Assembly (NCBI RefSeq): GCF_015234355.1
Contig: NZ_JADGMV010000009.1
Span: 92,529 to 156,528, forward strand
Length of the DNA stretch: 64,000 nt
From: Psychrobacter sp. NG25
Lineage (GTDB): Bacteria; Pseudomonadota; Gammaproteobacteria; Pseudomonadales; Moraxellaceae
Reading direction: 5' to 3'
Shown here: positions 57,389 through 64,000 of the stretch, in pieces
Layout of the letters: the number at the start of each line of letters is the position of its first letter
How positions within the stretch are numbered: the stretch's first letter is position 1
Translations under genes and position numbers: made by a program
Notes under the pieces: model-generated
What the model saw: only the letters and a program-made list of their open reading frames with translations
What the model was told of the DNA's origin: nothing
The model's database searches: none

Positions 57389-57727
57389 CTATACGCCTGT
57401 TTTGGCGCAAAAGCGTTGATAAAGTAGTTCTAGTACGGCTAAAGCATCTTCGCTGACGATGCTATAGTAAATTTGCTTACCTTCACGGCGTGTCGAGACC
57501 AGCCCATCTTTGCGCAAAATACCGAGTTGCTGTGACAAGCTTGGTTGGCCAACACCGACTAAGCTTTCCAGTTCACTGACGCAATACTCTCCTTGAGTCA
57601 GCTGACATAGCAGTAACAGGCGATCAGGATGCGAGAGTGACTTTAACAACTGGCTGGCCTGCATCGAGGCTTGTTTCATTTGTGTGGCAAGATCTTGAGG
57701 GGCAAAATCTGCGTCACTGTATGACAT
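57389..57727 (-). CDS. BigR/SqrR-type ArsR-family repressor
   Basis: 112 residues from the ATG. The winged helix-turn-helix has SELESLVGVGQPSLSQQLGILRKDGLV and REGKQIYY. Cys41 and Cys107 are spaced as in the sulfide sensors BigR and SqrR; Cys49 is extra. Persulfide would link the pair and release DNA. The best ribosome site (AAGGAG) points instead to an in-frame CTG at 57775, which would add 16 residues. It is divergent from a persulfide dioxygenase gene, its expected target. Confidence 0.9.
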   Translation of the reverse strand: MSYSDADFAPQDLATQMKQASMQASQLLKSLSHPDRLLLLCQLTQGEYCVSELESLVGVGQPSLSQQLGILRKDGLVSTRREGKQIYYSIVSEDALAVLELLYQRFCAKTGV

Positions 57728-57819
57728 ATTGCCATCAGTATTCGCTGTAGATGTGCTCAGTGCTGAAGTATTCAGAGCGAGCTCCTTATATAGAATATAA
57801 ATAGTACTACGAGTAAACG

Positions 57820-57836
57820 TAATTGATTATCAATTA
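57820..57836. promoter_or_regulatory. Perfect 17-bp palindrome, candidate ArsR-family operator
   Basis: TAATTGAT-T-ATCAATTA is an exact palindrome between the repressor and dioxygenase genes. The ATCAA half also occurs at 57846-57854 and, inverted, at 57880-57888. Confidence 0.65.
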
Positions 57837-57845
57837 TATTACAAG

Positions 57846-57888
57846 TTTTATCAAGTTATATTTATTTACATTATATAAATTGATAAAA
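57846..57888. promoter_or_regulatory. Second operator pair, TTTTATCAA / TTGATAAAA
   Basis: Two exact 9-base inverted half sites about 34 bases (near three helical turns) centre to centre. The right half overlaps the -35 of the dioxygenase promoter. Confidence 0.55.
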
Positions 57889-57908
57889 TGTATAGTGGTT
57901 GCTATGTT
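57880..57908 (+). promoter_or_regulatory. Promoter of the persulfide dioxygenase gene
   Basis: -35 TTGATA (57880-57885), 17-base spacer, extended -10 TGC-TATGTT (57903-57908). The start would be about 100 bases before the gene. Confidence 0.6.
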
Positions 57909-58017
57909 AGTATGCATAGTCAATTAATATGGCGCTGCAGATATGAGAACCAAGCGCATATTATACTTAAGAATCTATAAAAAACTAAAATATTCATAAA
58001 AATGCAAAGAGGCAGCC

Positions 58018-58890
58018 ATGCAAGTCCATTCATTCTTACATAGCGATACAGAGACCTATACTCATGTACTGGCAGATGTTCAGAAGCAAGTGTGTGCCAT
58101 CATTGATCCGGTATTAGATTTTGATGCCAAGTCAGGACGTACTGGCACTAAGAGTGTCGATGAGGTGATTGAGTTTGTCCGTGAGCATGGTTGGAAGCTG
58201 GTTTATATTATAGAAACCCATGCCCATGCAGATCATATCTCCGGTGCTGCCCACGTCAAAGAGTTGCTAGGTGGTCAGCTAGTCATAGGTCAGCATATCA
58301 CCGAAGTACAAAAAATATTTAAGCAAATCTTTAATTTCGATACCAGTTTTCGCACCGATGCCAGTCAATTCGATATTTTGACAGATGATGGTGAGACATT
58401 GGCGCTTGGCGATATCACCATTACGGTTATGTATGTACCAGGTCACACGCGAGCTGACATGGCGTATGTTGCTGCTGATAATGAAAAAACAGTGGTCTTC
58501 GTCGGAGATACCTTGTTTGCACCAGATGTGGGTACGGCTCGCTGCGATTTTCCAGGTGGGGATGCCAAAACCTTATATCATTCAATCAAAAGGCTGCTAG
58601 CACTCTCTGAAGATACGATGATGTATCTATGTCATGACTATCCAAGCAAGGGCCGCAAACACTGTCCAACCACTACCGTGGCAGCGCAAAAATTGGGTAA
58701 TATCCATGTGAAAGAGGGTATTAATGAAGCAGAATTTGTAGAAATGCGTGAGCGCCGTGATGCTACGCTTGATATGCCGCGTCTAATTATTCCTTCGGTA
58801 CAAGTTAATATCGATGCGGGTCACTTTCCAAAACCAGAAGACAATGGCATCCGCTATCTAAAGATACCGATTAATGCGCTCGGTGAGTAA
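58018..58890 (+). CDS. ETHE1-like persulfide dioxygenase (MBL fold)
   Basis: 290 residues. The metallo-beta-lactamase motif is ETHAHADHISGA (HxHxDH), with GHTRADM, FVGDTLF and CHDYPSKG providing the other metal ligands. Members oxidise glutathione persulfide to sulfite and glutathione. It lacks the N-terminal DUF442 domain of Blh fusion proteins, but that domain is encoded twice nearby. It is under the likely control of the divergent BigR-type repressor. Confidence 0.93.
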   Translation: MQVHSFLHSDTETYTHVLADVQKQVCAIIDPVLDFDAKSGRTGTKSVDEVIEFVREHGWKLVYIIETHAHADHISGAAHVKELLGGQLVIGQHITEVQKIFKQIFNFDTSFRTDASQFDILTDDGETLALGDITITVMYVPGHTRADMAYVAADNEKTVVFVGDTLFAPDVGTARCDFPGGDAKTLYHSIKRLLALSEDTMMYLCHDYPSKGRKHCPTTTVAAQKLGNIHVKEGINEAEFVEMRERRDATLDMPRLIIPSVQVNIDAGHFPKPEDNGIRYLKIPINALGE

Positions 58891-58950
58891 ACCACACCGC
58901 GCCATGATTGACCATTGTTACCTAATAATTAAACCATAAAGGATACAGCC

Positions 58951-59133
58951 ATGAAAATGAATATTGGAAGTACTGAACGGTTATTACGTATTATTGCTGG
59001 CGTGGTGATTATCGGATTAGGTATGTATTATGGAAGTTGGTGGGGCATGATAGGCTTGGTGCCTTTGCTAACAGGACTATCACGCTTCTGTCCGTTGTAC
59101 AGCATGCTTGGTATGAATACCTGCAAGCGCTAA
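58951..59133 (+). CDS. DUF2892 (YgaP-tail-like) membrane protein
   Basis: 60 residues with two hydrophobic segments. The opening MNIGSTERLLRIIAGV and the RFCPLYSMLGMNTC end (two Cys) match DUF2892, which in YgaP follows a rhodanese domain. Sixty bases after the dioxygenase gene, it is probably in the same operon. Its link to sulfur transfer is by family association. Confidence 0.9.
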   Translation: MKMNIGSTERLLRIIAGVVIIGLGMYYGSWWGMIGLVPLLTGLSRFCPLYSMLGMNTCKR

Positions 59134-59157
59134 GGTCGGTAATAACTGGAGATAGCA

Positions 59158-59778
59158 ATGAACCCTTACGAACGTTATGTATTGCCCAAGCTAATCGATG
59201 TCGCTTGTAGCGCAGGTAATGTGATGAAAGCGCGGTCTAAAATTGTTCCTCAAGCGCTAGGTGAAGTACTCGAAGTTGGGATTGGTAGCGGTTTGAATCT
59301 ACAGTATTATGATGCCAAACGAGTCACTTCTATTATTGGTATCGACCCAGCGGCGCAGATGCAGACGCTCGCACGTAAGCGGGCGAGTGACATTAGCATT
59401 CCAGTTGAAGTGATAGCAGTGGATGTCCAAGGCATTCACGCTGATACGGATCGATTTGATACGATTGTGATGACCTTTACTTTATGTAGCATCAATGATC
59501 CGGTATCGGCACTTCAAGAAATGGCACGAGTGCTAAAACCTGATGGTCGCTTGTTATTTTGTGAGCATGGCTTAGCGCCAGATCTTTCTGTTGAGCGTTG
59601 GCAGCATCGATTGACGCCTTTTTGGAAACCTATGGCGGGAGGGTGTCATCTAGATCGTGATATTCCAGCGCTAATTAGAGCAGGTGGTTTTGTCATCGAT
59701 GAGTTAAGCGAAGCATACTTGCCAGGTCCACGACCAATGAGTTATGTGTATAGTGGTGTGGCAGCGCAAGTGGTATAG
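59158..59778 (+). CDS. Class I SAM-dependent methyltransferase
   Basis: 206 residues. The SAM motif is VLEVGIGSGLNLQYYD, with IIGIDPAAQM and the acidic TIVMTFTLCSI region. The C-terminal part (LLFCEHGLAPD, GGCHLDRDIP) resembles methyltransferases often found beside sulfur genes. The start is the ATG 24 bases after the DUF2892 stop, with GGAGA before it. The substrate is unknown. Confidence 0.88.
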   Translation: MNPYERYVLPKLIDVACSAGNVMKARSKIVPQALGEVLEVGIGSGLNLQYYDAKRVTSIIGIDPAAQMQTLARKRASDISIPVEVIAVDVQGIHADTDRFDTIVMTFTLCSINDPVSALQEMARVLKPDGRLLFCEHGLAPDLSVERWQHRLTPFWKPMAGGCHLDRDIPALIRAGGFVIDELSEAYLPGPRPMSYVYSGVAAQVV

Positions 59779-59876
59779 AAAATGTCCATGAATAATTATA
59801 ATAAATTTGCTTGTATAATCAATCTATACAAGACGAACTGTTAAGACAATAGAATAATTAGAATAGGAATCAAATT

Positions 59877-60314
59877 ATGAGCGAACAAAGTTTTCATTTA
59901 GTATGCCCACATTGTCATGCGACCAACCGCGTACCAGCAGTCAGATTAAGTGCTGAACCAAAATGTGGTAAATGTGGTCAGCCACTACTGACGGCAAGCC
60001 CTCACGAGTTGAACGCGCAAACGGTCAGCAAATTCATTCAAAAGAATGATGTGTTGACCATCGTTGATTTTTGGGCAAGTTGGTGTCAGCCTTGTATTAT
60101 GATGGCGCCGCAATTCAAAGTGGCCGCCAGTCAATTGCCGCAGGTAGTTTTTGCAAAGATACAAACAGATAAATATGAGCAAGCAGCAGCCCCTTATAAT
60201 ATCCGCAGCTTGCCGACCATGGTTGCTTTTAGAGGCGGTAAAGAAATCGCGCGGCAGTCAGGCGCGCTGCCTAGCGACCAAATCGCCCAGTGGGTGCGAA
60301 GCTTGAGCGCTTAA
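59877..60314 (+). CDS. trxC: Thioredoxin 2 (TrxC) with WCQPC active site
   Basis: 145 residues. An N-terminal zinc ribbon (CPHC and CGKC, residues about 10-40) is followed by a thioredoxin domain. The active site is WCQPC (residues 69-73) rather than the usual WCGPC. RSLPTMVAFRGGK holds the cis-Pro. AGGAAT precedes the ATG. TrxC is typically a peroxide-induced reductant; here it lies beside persulfide genes and ends in a strong terminator. Confidence 0.93.
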   Translation: MSEQSFHLVCPHCHATNRVPAVRLSAEPKCGKCGQPLLTASPHELNAQTVSKFIQKNDVLTIVDFWASWCQPCIMMAPQFKVAASQLPQVVFAKIQTDKYEQAAAPYNIRSLPTMVAFRGGKEIARQSGALPSDQIAQWVRSLSA

Positions 60315-60350
60315 GCTTCAGATAAGTTTATAGTCGTGATAATTAGTCAT

Positions 60351-60389
60351 AAAAAAGCCAATACGCGATCAACGTATTGGCTTTTTTTT
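60351..60389. terminator. Bidirectional terminator between trxC and the small lipoprotein gene
   Basis: GCCAATACG and CGTATTGGC arms, A6 before and T8 after. Confidence 0.92.
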
Positions 60390-60456
60390 AATCACTACAA
60401 CTGTCTAACACTATGGACACTCGAAGCTATCGAATATAGCTCATCTTATTTAGATG

Positions 60457-60858
60457 CTACTCACCATAAATCTTGATACCGTTGACGAAGCTACAACGTT
60501 GAATACGTGCAGATTGTACTATGGCATCACTCTCGCCATAGAGCCGTGATAACTTGGCATCGCGTGCTTGAGTACTGTTGCTTTTGCCAAGACCAAAGCT
60601 GATGTTAGGAGAGATACCCCAACGCCCTGCAGAAATTCCAACACCCACACCTGAGGCAGATAAGCTTGACTGCTCGTTACGTGCTGCGTCTGCATAGCGA
60701 TTAACACGAGTATATTCTTGGCTGAGTGCTTGGCAATCGTAGTTTTGATAGGTGCTTGGCGGCACATACTGCGGTGTGACATTACCTGTAGAAGCACAGC
60801 CTGAGAGCCCCAAAATACCAGCTGTGGCTAGTAACGTCGCTGTAGTAAGAGTTTTCAT
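60457..60858 (-). CDS. Small lipoprotein of unknown function
   Basis: 133 residues. The signal peptide ends in LSGC (Cys21). The mature part is polar; QALSQEYTRVNRYAD is helical and a Gly-rich stretch (SGVGVGISAGRWGISPN) is central. No recognisable domain. It has two further Cys (NYDCQ and QRCSF) that could form a disulfide. Confidence 0.75.
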   Translation of the reverse strand: MKTLTTATLLATAGILGLSGCASTGNVTPQYVPPSTYQNYDCQALSQEYTRVNRYADAARNEQSSLSASGVGVGISAGRWGISPNISFGLGKSNSTQARDAKLSRLYGESDAIVQSARIQRCSFVNGIKIYGE

Positions 60859-61005
60859 GGTGGCTCCATTAGGCTGAATTATTGTCTTTGTATGTATTCA
60901 AGATAGCAAAAATAATGTGATTAAGATATTGAAAGTCCATCGATTATCCAATATTTTGCCTCTTATTATGTTTGCTATATGTGCAACTTTAATACGGCAG
61001 ACGGA

Positions 61006-61365
61006 TCAAAATAAATTGCCAGGCTTTGTAAAGGCCAGTACTACAATACCAAAATACGCGATACCCGCAATGACAATACCCGCTTTTCTTTGGGCAGGTG
61101 TTGCATGATTCTTGAATGCTTTTACACTAGCGCTAATAGCAGTGAAGAGCAAAATTATTTTGGCGAATGCCCATTGGACAGGGGCGTTGACACTCATTAG
61201 CTGCATGAGCATCACTGCGCCTGATACGATAATGAGCGCATAGAGAATATGAGACGCTATCTTCACCGCACGTGGCGCTCGTCTATTAGAGCTTAATACT
61301 AAATAACTCTGGTATATAAATACCACAATGATCAGTAATGCCATTAGCATATGTAAATGTTTCAT
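61006..61365 (-). CDS. SirB2-family membrane protein
   Basis: 119 residues with four hydrophobic segments. The opening KHLHMLMALLIIVVFIYQSYLVL and the KIASHILYALIIVSGAVML middle resemble SirB2. The family's role is not well defined. Its N-terminus is 90 bases from the BolA gene's end, same strand. Confidence 0.8.
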   Translation of the reverse strand: MKHLHMLMALLIIVVFIYQSYLVLSSNRRAPRAVKIASHILYALIIVSGAVMLMQLMSVNAPVQWAFAKIILLFTAISASVKAFKNHATPAQRKAGIVIAGIAYFGIVVLAFTKPGNLF

Positions 61366-61454
61366 TGAATATGGTTTTCCTTAAATTTGCATTGGTCAGC
61401 TTGTTTATAGTATTCAATTATTATATGAAAACATGTGATCTAAACAACAACATT

Positions 61455-61778
61455 CTAAGCTTTGTTTTGTCCAGCGCATAACGGGCTATCAGGGCTTTGG
61501 CCTTGCCACTCAACGGGAGTATAAGCATGAATAGCTAGAGCATGTACTTGACCACCTTGTGAGGTCAATAGTGCATGAACCAATCCATATACAAGCTGAT
61601 GTCGTGCGACCAAGCGCTTGCCTTCAAAAGCGTCACTGACAACAGTGAGCTTAAAGTGGCTTTCTTTACCATCGAAATAACCAGCATGATTCATTGACTC
61701 ATTTAATAGTTCTAAATGTTGTGGCTGTAAAGATTGTAGCTCCGCATTAAGTGCATCAGCAGTGGGTGTAGTTGTCAT
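61455..61778 (-). CDS. bolA: BolA-family protein
   Basis: 107 residues from the ATG at 61778, where GGAAGGA lies 5-8 bases upstream; an open frame further back has no ribosome site. BolA landmarks: ESHFKLTVVSDAFEGKRLVARHQLVYGLV (His and the RHQ pattern) and HALAIHAYTPVEW. It binds glutaredoxins and iron-sulfur clusters. It ends in a Gln/Cys-containing tail. Confidence 0.93.
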   Translation of the reverse strand: MTTTPTADALNAELQSLQPQHLELLNESMNHAGYFDGKESHFKLTVVSDAFEGKRLVARHQLVYGLVHALLTSQGGQVHALAIHAYTPVEWQGQSPDSPLCAGQNKA

Positions 61779-62119
61779 AACAATCCTTCCATATGTTTTG
61801 CTTAACAGTATTTTTTTCAATAATATTTAGCAATGTGTAGATAATATATTTTGTACATTATAGCAGACGCAATTATCTAAACTGCGTGCTCTTAAACTCC
61901 GTAGACAAATCAATCGCTCTTACTCGCCATTCATATGGCTAAAAAATATAGTCATCAGTGATAAAGCACTTAATTGCGATACGCTCAATTGCCAAGCTTA
62001 ATAATTACTATCTTTGCTGATTAAAAATGAAAAGAGCAGAGCACAATACTTAATGTGAACTCTGCTCTTATAATCTATAAATATGGACTCAAAGCGTGAT
62101 ATTTACAAATAAGTTCTGA
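61779..62119. other. Intergenic region between bolA and the M48 peptidase gene
   Basis: 341 bases between two minus-strand genes. It holds the M48 gene terminator and presumably the bolA promoter; no gene seen. Confidence 0.4.
62032..62069 (-). terminator. Terminator of the M48 peptidase gene
   Basis: AAGAGCAGAG and CTCTGCTCTT arms with an 18-base loop. On the minus strand a T-rich stretch (TTTTCATTTTT) follows. Confidence 0.75.
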
Positions 62120-62932
62120 CTAACGACGAGCTTGCTGATACAACGGCATTACTTTAGGCATCAATGATTGTAGTTGAGAAATACGATTGCTACTAGATGG
62201 GTGAGTGCTTAAGAATTGTGGTGGCTCACCTTCGCTTGCTTTCTGCATTTTTTGCCATAAGCTGACCGCTGCCTGTGGGTTGTAGCCTGCACGTGCCATC
62301 AGCTCAAGACCAATTTGGTCAGCTTCAGACTCTTGAGTACGACTATGGGGTAGGCTCAAACCTAAATTGCCAGCAGTACCTGCTAACTCAGCCTGTCCTT
62401 GTGATAAGCCAAATATACTGGCAGCCACACCAATACTTGTTTGCGTCGCATATTCACGCGACAGACGCTCACGTGAGTGTTCACGTAGCGCATGTGACAT
62501 TTCATGTCCCATAATCGCTGCAATCTCATCGTCAGTTAGGCTCAAGCGGTCGATAATACCTGAATAAAACATAATCTTACCACCAGGTACAACAAAAGCA
62601 TTCAGTTCATCAGATTGGATAGTATGCACTTCCCAGTCCCACGCTGCCGCATCTGTACGGTAGGTACCAACTTGGCCGATTAAACGATTAGCAATAATCT
62701 TTAGACGATTAAGCTGAGCTGTATTTTTGTCCAGTACGCCCTTTGATTTGGCTTCTTTCAGCGTATTCGCATAGCTTTCCGCTGATAACTGAAGGACTTG
62801 CTCACTAGAAACTAATAGCAGCTGCTGACGGTTGACACCAACGGCACCCGTGTTGGTCGTGCTAGTACAGCCTGCTAAAGTCAGTGTGGACAGTGACACT
62901 GCCATCACGGTAGTGGTCAGTAGCTTTTTCAT
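62120..62932 (-). CDS. M48 family lipoprotein metallopeptidase (LoiP/YggG-like)
   Basis: 270 residues. The signal peptide ends in LAGC (Cys22). The zinc site is GHEMSHALREH (HExxH) near residue 142, and the third ligand is in TQESEADQIGLELMARAGY. Downstream FLSTHPSSSNRI is the family's HP motif. LoiP and BepA-type proteases degrade or assemble outer-membrane proteins. It stands alone. Confidence 0.92.
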   Translation of the reverse strand: MKKLLTTTVMAVSLSTLTLAGCTSTTNTGAVGVNRQQLLLVSSEQVLQLSAESYANTLKEAKSKGVLDKNTAQLNRLKIIANRLIGQVGTYRTDAAAWDWEVHTIQSDELNAFVVPGGKIMFYSGIIDRLSLTDDEIAAIMGHEMSHALREHSRERLSREYATQTSIGVAASIFGLSQGQAELAGTAGNLGLSLPHSRTQESEADQIGLELMARAGYNPQAAVSLWQKMQKASEGEPPQFLSTHPSSSNRISQLQSLMPKVMPLYQQARR

Positions 62933-63609
62933 AAAAATATCCTCGCTGTAAATGATAAAAGTAAAAGTTGTACAAAGTATATATCTATAAAATAGGTCAA
63001 ATGATAATTCTTGGCTAGTATGTGGCCAGCACTTATTACTCGATTTATCTGTCTTAATAGTAAAATTCTACCCGAACTGGCATTGCCCATAAGTATAATA
63101 ATGTTAATAGCCTAAAACCAATGTAGAAACAGTAACAACATAACGTATGATTGTAAGTGGAATATCATCAAACATTGCTTGCTCTGCTACTGTATCAACT
63201 TTGCTATACGTATTATCTCTACTTGGTTGGTTTGTATCGAACACCTTGATTTTTGACAGTTATCGTATGTATTAGAGTGGAAAATATTTTTAAGGTTTAT
63301 TTATAGAATAACGTAGCGATGCACTCCGAAAATAGCAGTTTGGCTGAGGGTCATAGACGCGATTAAACATAGTTCATGATGACGGTACATAATATTTTCA
63401 TCATTAGTAAAAAATAATGATGATTTTATTAAATGAGATAGTTATTATAAAATCAATTACTTATAGGTAGACTCTCTAGAAATAGAGACTTAAAGTGAAA
63501 ATATTAGAAATAAATATGAAAAAAGGTGTTGACACACTCAGGAATTTTGATAGAATAGCCAGCCTATCGAGACGGAGTTGTTGTTAACAACACTACAATT
63601 CGATAATCA
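62933..63609. other. Intergenic region upstream of tRNA-Gly
   Basis: 677 AT-rich bases. It contains the M48 gene promoter (not identified) and, at its end, the tRNA promoter at 63529-63556. No protein gene seen. Confidence 0.45.
63529..63556 (+). promoter_or_regulatory. Promoter of tRNA-Gly
   Basis: Perfect -35 TTGACA (63529-63534), 16-base spacer, -10 TAGAAT (63551-63556). Confidence 0.85.
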
Positions 63610-63684
63610 GCGGGAATAGCTCAGTGGTAGAGCATAACCTTGCCAAGGTTGGGGTCGAGAGTTCGAATCTCTTTTCCCGCTCCA
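63610..63684 (+). tRNA. tRNA-Gly (anticodon GCC)
   Basis: A complete cloverleaf of 75 bases with encoded CCA. Acceptor GCGGGAA pairs with TTCCCGC. The D-arm has AGTGGTAGA, the anticodon loop is TTGCCAA, and the T-loop is TTCGAAT. It reads GGC and GGU. It has its own promoter and terminator, so it is a single-gene unit. Confidence 0.97.
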
Positions 63685-63705
63685 AATATGGCTTGAAAAA
63701 GCGCA

Positions 63706-63737
63706 AAAAGCCTCACTTCACAGTGAGGCTTTTTTTT
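63706..63737 (+). terminator. Terminator of tRNA-Gly
   Basis: AAAAAGCCTCACT and AGTGAGGC arms around TCAC, followed by T8. Confidence 0.92.
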
Positions 63738-63923
63738 ATGGATAAAATTTGGTCGAGACTGATTATAAACAACCACTCATTCGTATTCAAAGCATTTGGC
63801 CGATGAATCCAGTAGAAGTACAGGGTACCAATAAAAAGCCAGCAACCAGTAGAGAGTATGGCTACAGACGAAACCAGTAAACCCTTAAATATCTCAAACC
63901 AACCTGCATCATAAGGGCGCATC

Positions 63924-64000
63924 ATGCCTCCAAGAATCCTCACCCATATCACCTCTCAGCAAGCCTTCATCATATCAGCAATCGTCATCGCCATCATGGG
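63924..64000 (+). CDS. Partial gene of unknown function (N-terminus only)
   Basis: AAGG lies about 8 bases before an ATG. The visible 25 residues (MPPRILTHI, then a hydrophobic run from about residue 13) look like the start of a membrane-anchored or exported protein. It runs off the window. Too little is visible to name it. Confidence 0.45.
   Translation, partial: MPPRILTHITSQQAFIISAIVIAIM

Noticed and set aside
60917..61108. Small plus-strand open frame opposite the SirB2 gene
   Set aside because: It is antisense to a recognisable gene over most of its length and lacks a ribosome site.
63713..63952. Minus-strand 79-residue open frame at the window end
   Set aside because: Its 3' end runs through the tRNA terminator and it overlaps a plus-strand start with a good ribosome site. 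No recognisable motif.
1..64000. CRISPR array, prophage, toxin-antitoxin or integrase-bounded island
   Set aside because: No regularly spaced repeats, phage structural genes, integrase or paired small toxin genes were found; the tRNA-Gly has no attachment-site duplicate in view.

Overview
The window looks like a stretch of Moraxellaceae chromosome, most likely Psychrobacter. This is inferred from moderate-to-low G+C, the complete pilGHI-pilJ-pilK-chpABC cluster, minCDE, Ccm genes without a fused haem lyase, and acidic, Asn/Ser/His-rich protein insertions. No plasmid, prophage, CRISPR or rRNA signature was seen. Almost everything is coding. The gaps hold terminators, a few convincing promoters and operators, and two families of short interspersed repeats.

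Layout. 1-6.7 kb: the start of a fadE-like gene, radC, coaBC (with a His-rich insertion), a TauE/SafE-type permease, an HDAC-fold deacetylase, a YbjN-like protein and an unrecognised 368-residue protein. 6.7-10.2 kb: ccmA, ccmB, ccmC, ccmD and ccmE for cytochrome c maturation. 10.4-14.4 kb: an aldo/keto reductase and the metN-metI-metQ methionine importer. 14.5-19.1 kb: a two-component pair whose kinase has a ~235-residue insertion in its ATPase domain, then an orphan periplasmic adaptor. 19.7-32.4 kb: the Pil-Chp chemosensory system of type IV pili. PilJ is the receptor, PilI and ChpC are CheW-like couplers, ChpA is a giant kinase, PilG and PilH are output regulators, and PilK and ChpB set receptor methylation. 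32.5-36.8 kb: a cytochrome b561, minE-minD-minC, and a membrane protein resembling a voltage-sensor domain without a pore. 37-39.3 kb: a PlsC-type acyltransferase and an OmpA-like lipoprotein.

39.5-46.3 kb is a Fur-type iron island: imelysin lipoprotein, di-haem DUF1111 lipoprotein, second imelysin-like lipoprotein, and a DUF1513 protein. A Fur-box-like palindrome overlaps a good promoter in front of it. 46.3-54.5 kb: a YgjP-like metallopeptidase, a TPMT-family methyltransferase, an HD hydrolase, oxyR divergent from ahpC, a DUF465 protein, ahpF, a bile-acid/sodium symporter family protein and a GST. 54.6-60.4 kb looks like a sulfide/persulfide response locus: two DUF442 proteins, a SulP transporter, a BigR/SqrR-type ArsR repressor divergent from an ETHE1-like persulfide dioxygenase, a DUF2892 membrane protein, a methyltransferase and thioredoxin 2. 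60.4-64 kb: a small lipoprotein, a SirB2 protein, BolA, an M48 lipoprotein peptidase, tRNA-Gly(GCC) with its own promoter and terminator, and the first bases of another gene.

The observations most worth following are: a 172-bp inverted-repeat element in two copies (36.9 and 41.3 kb); a ~98-bp palindromic repeat in three copies, each beside a terminator; a PilJ with almost no periplasmic sensor; the pore-less voltage-sensor-like protein; the kinase with a split ATPase domain; and the putative operators in front of the iron and persulfide loci. All functions are read from sequence motifs by eye; no database search was possible.
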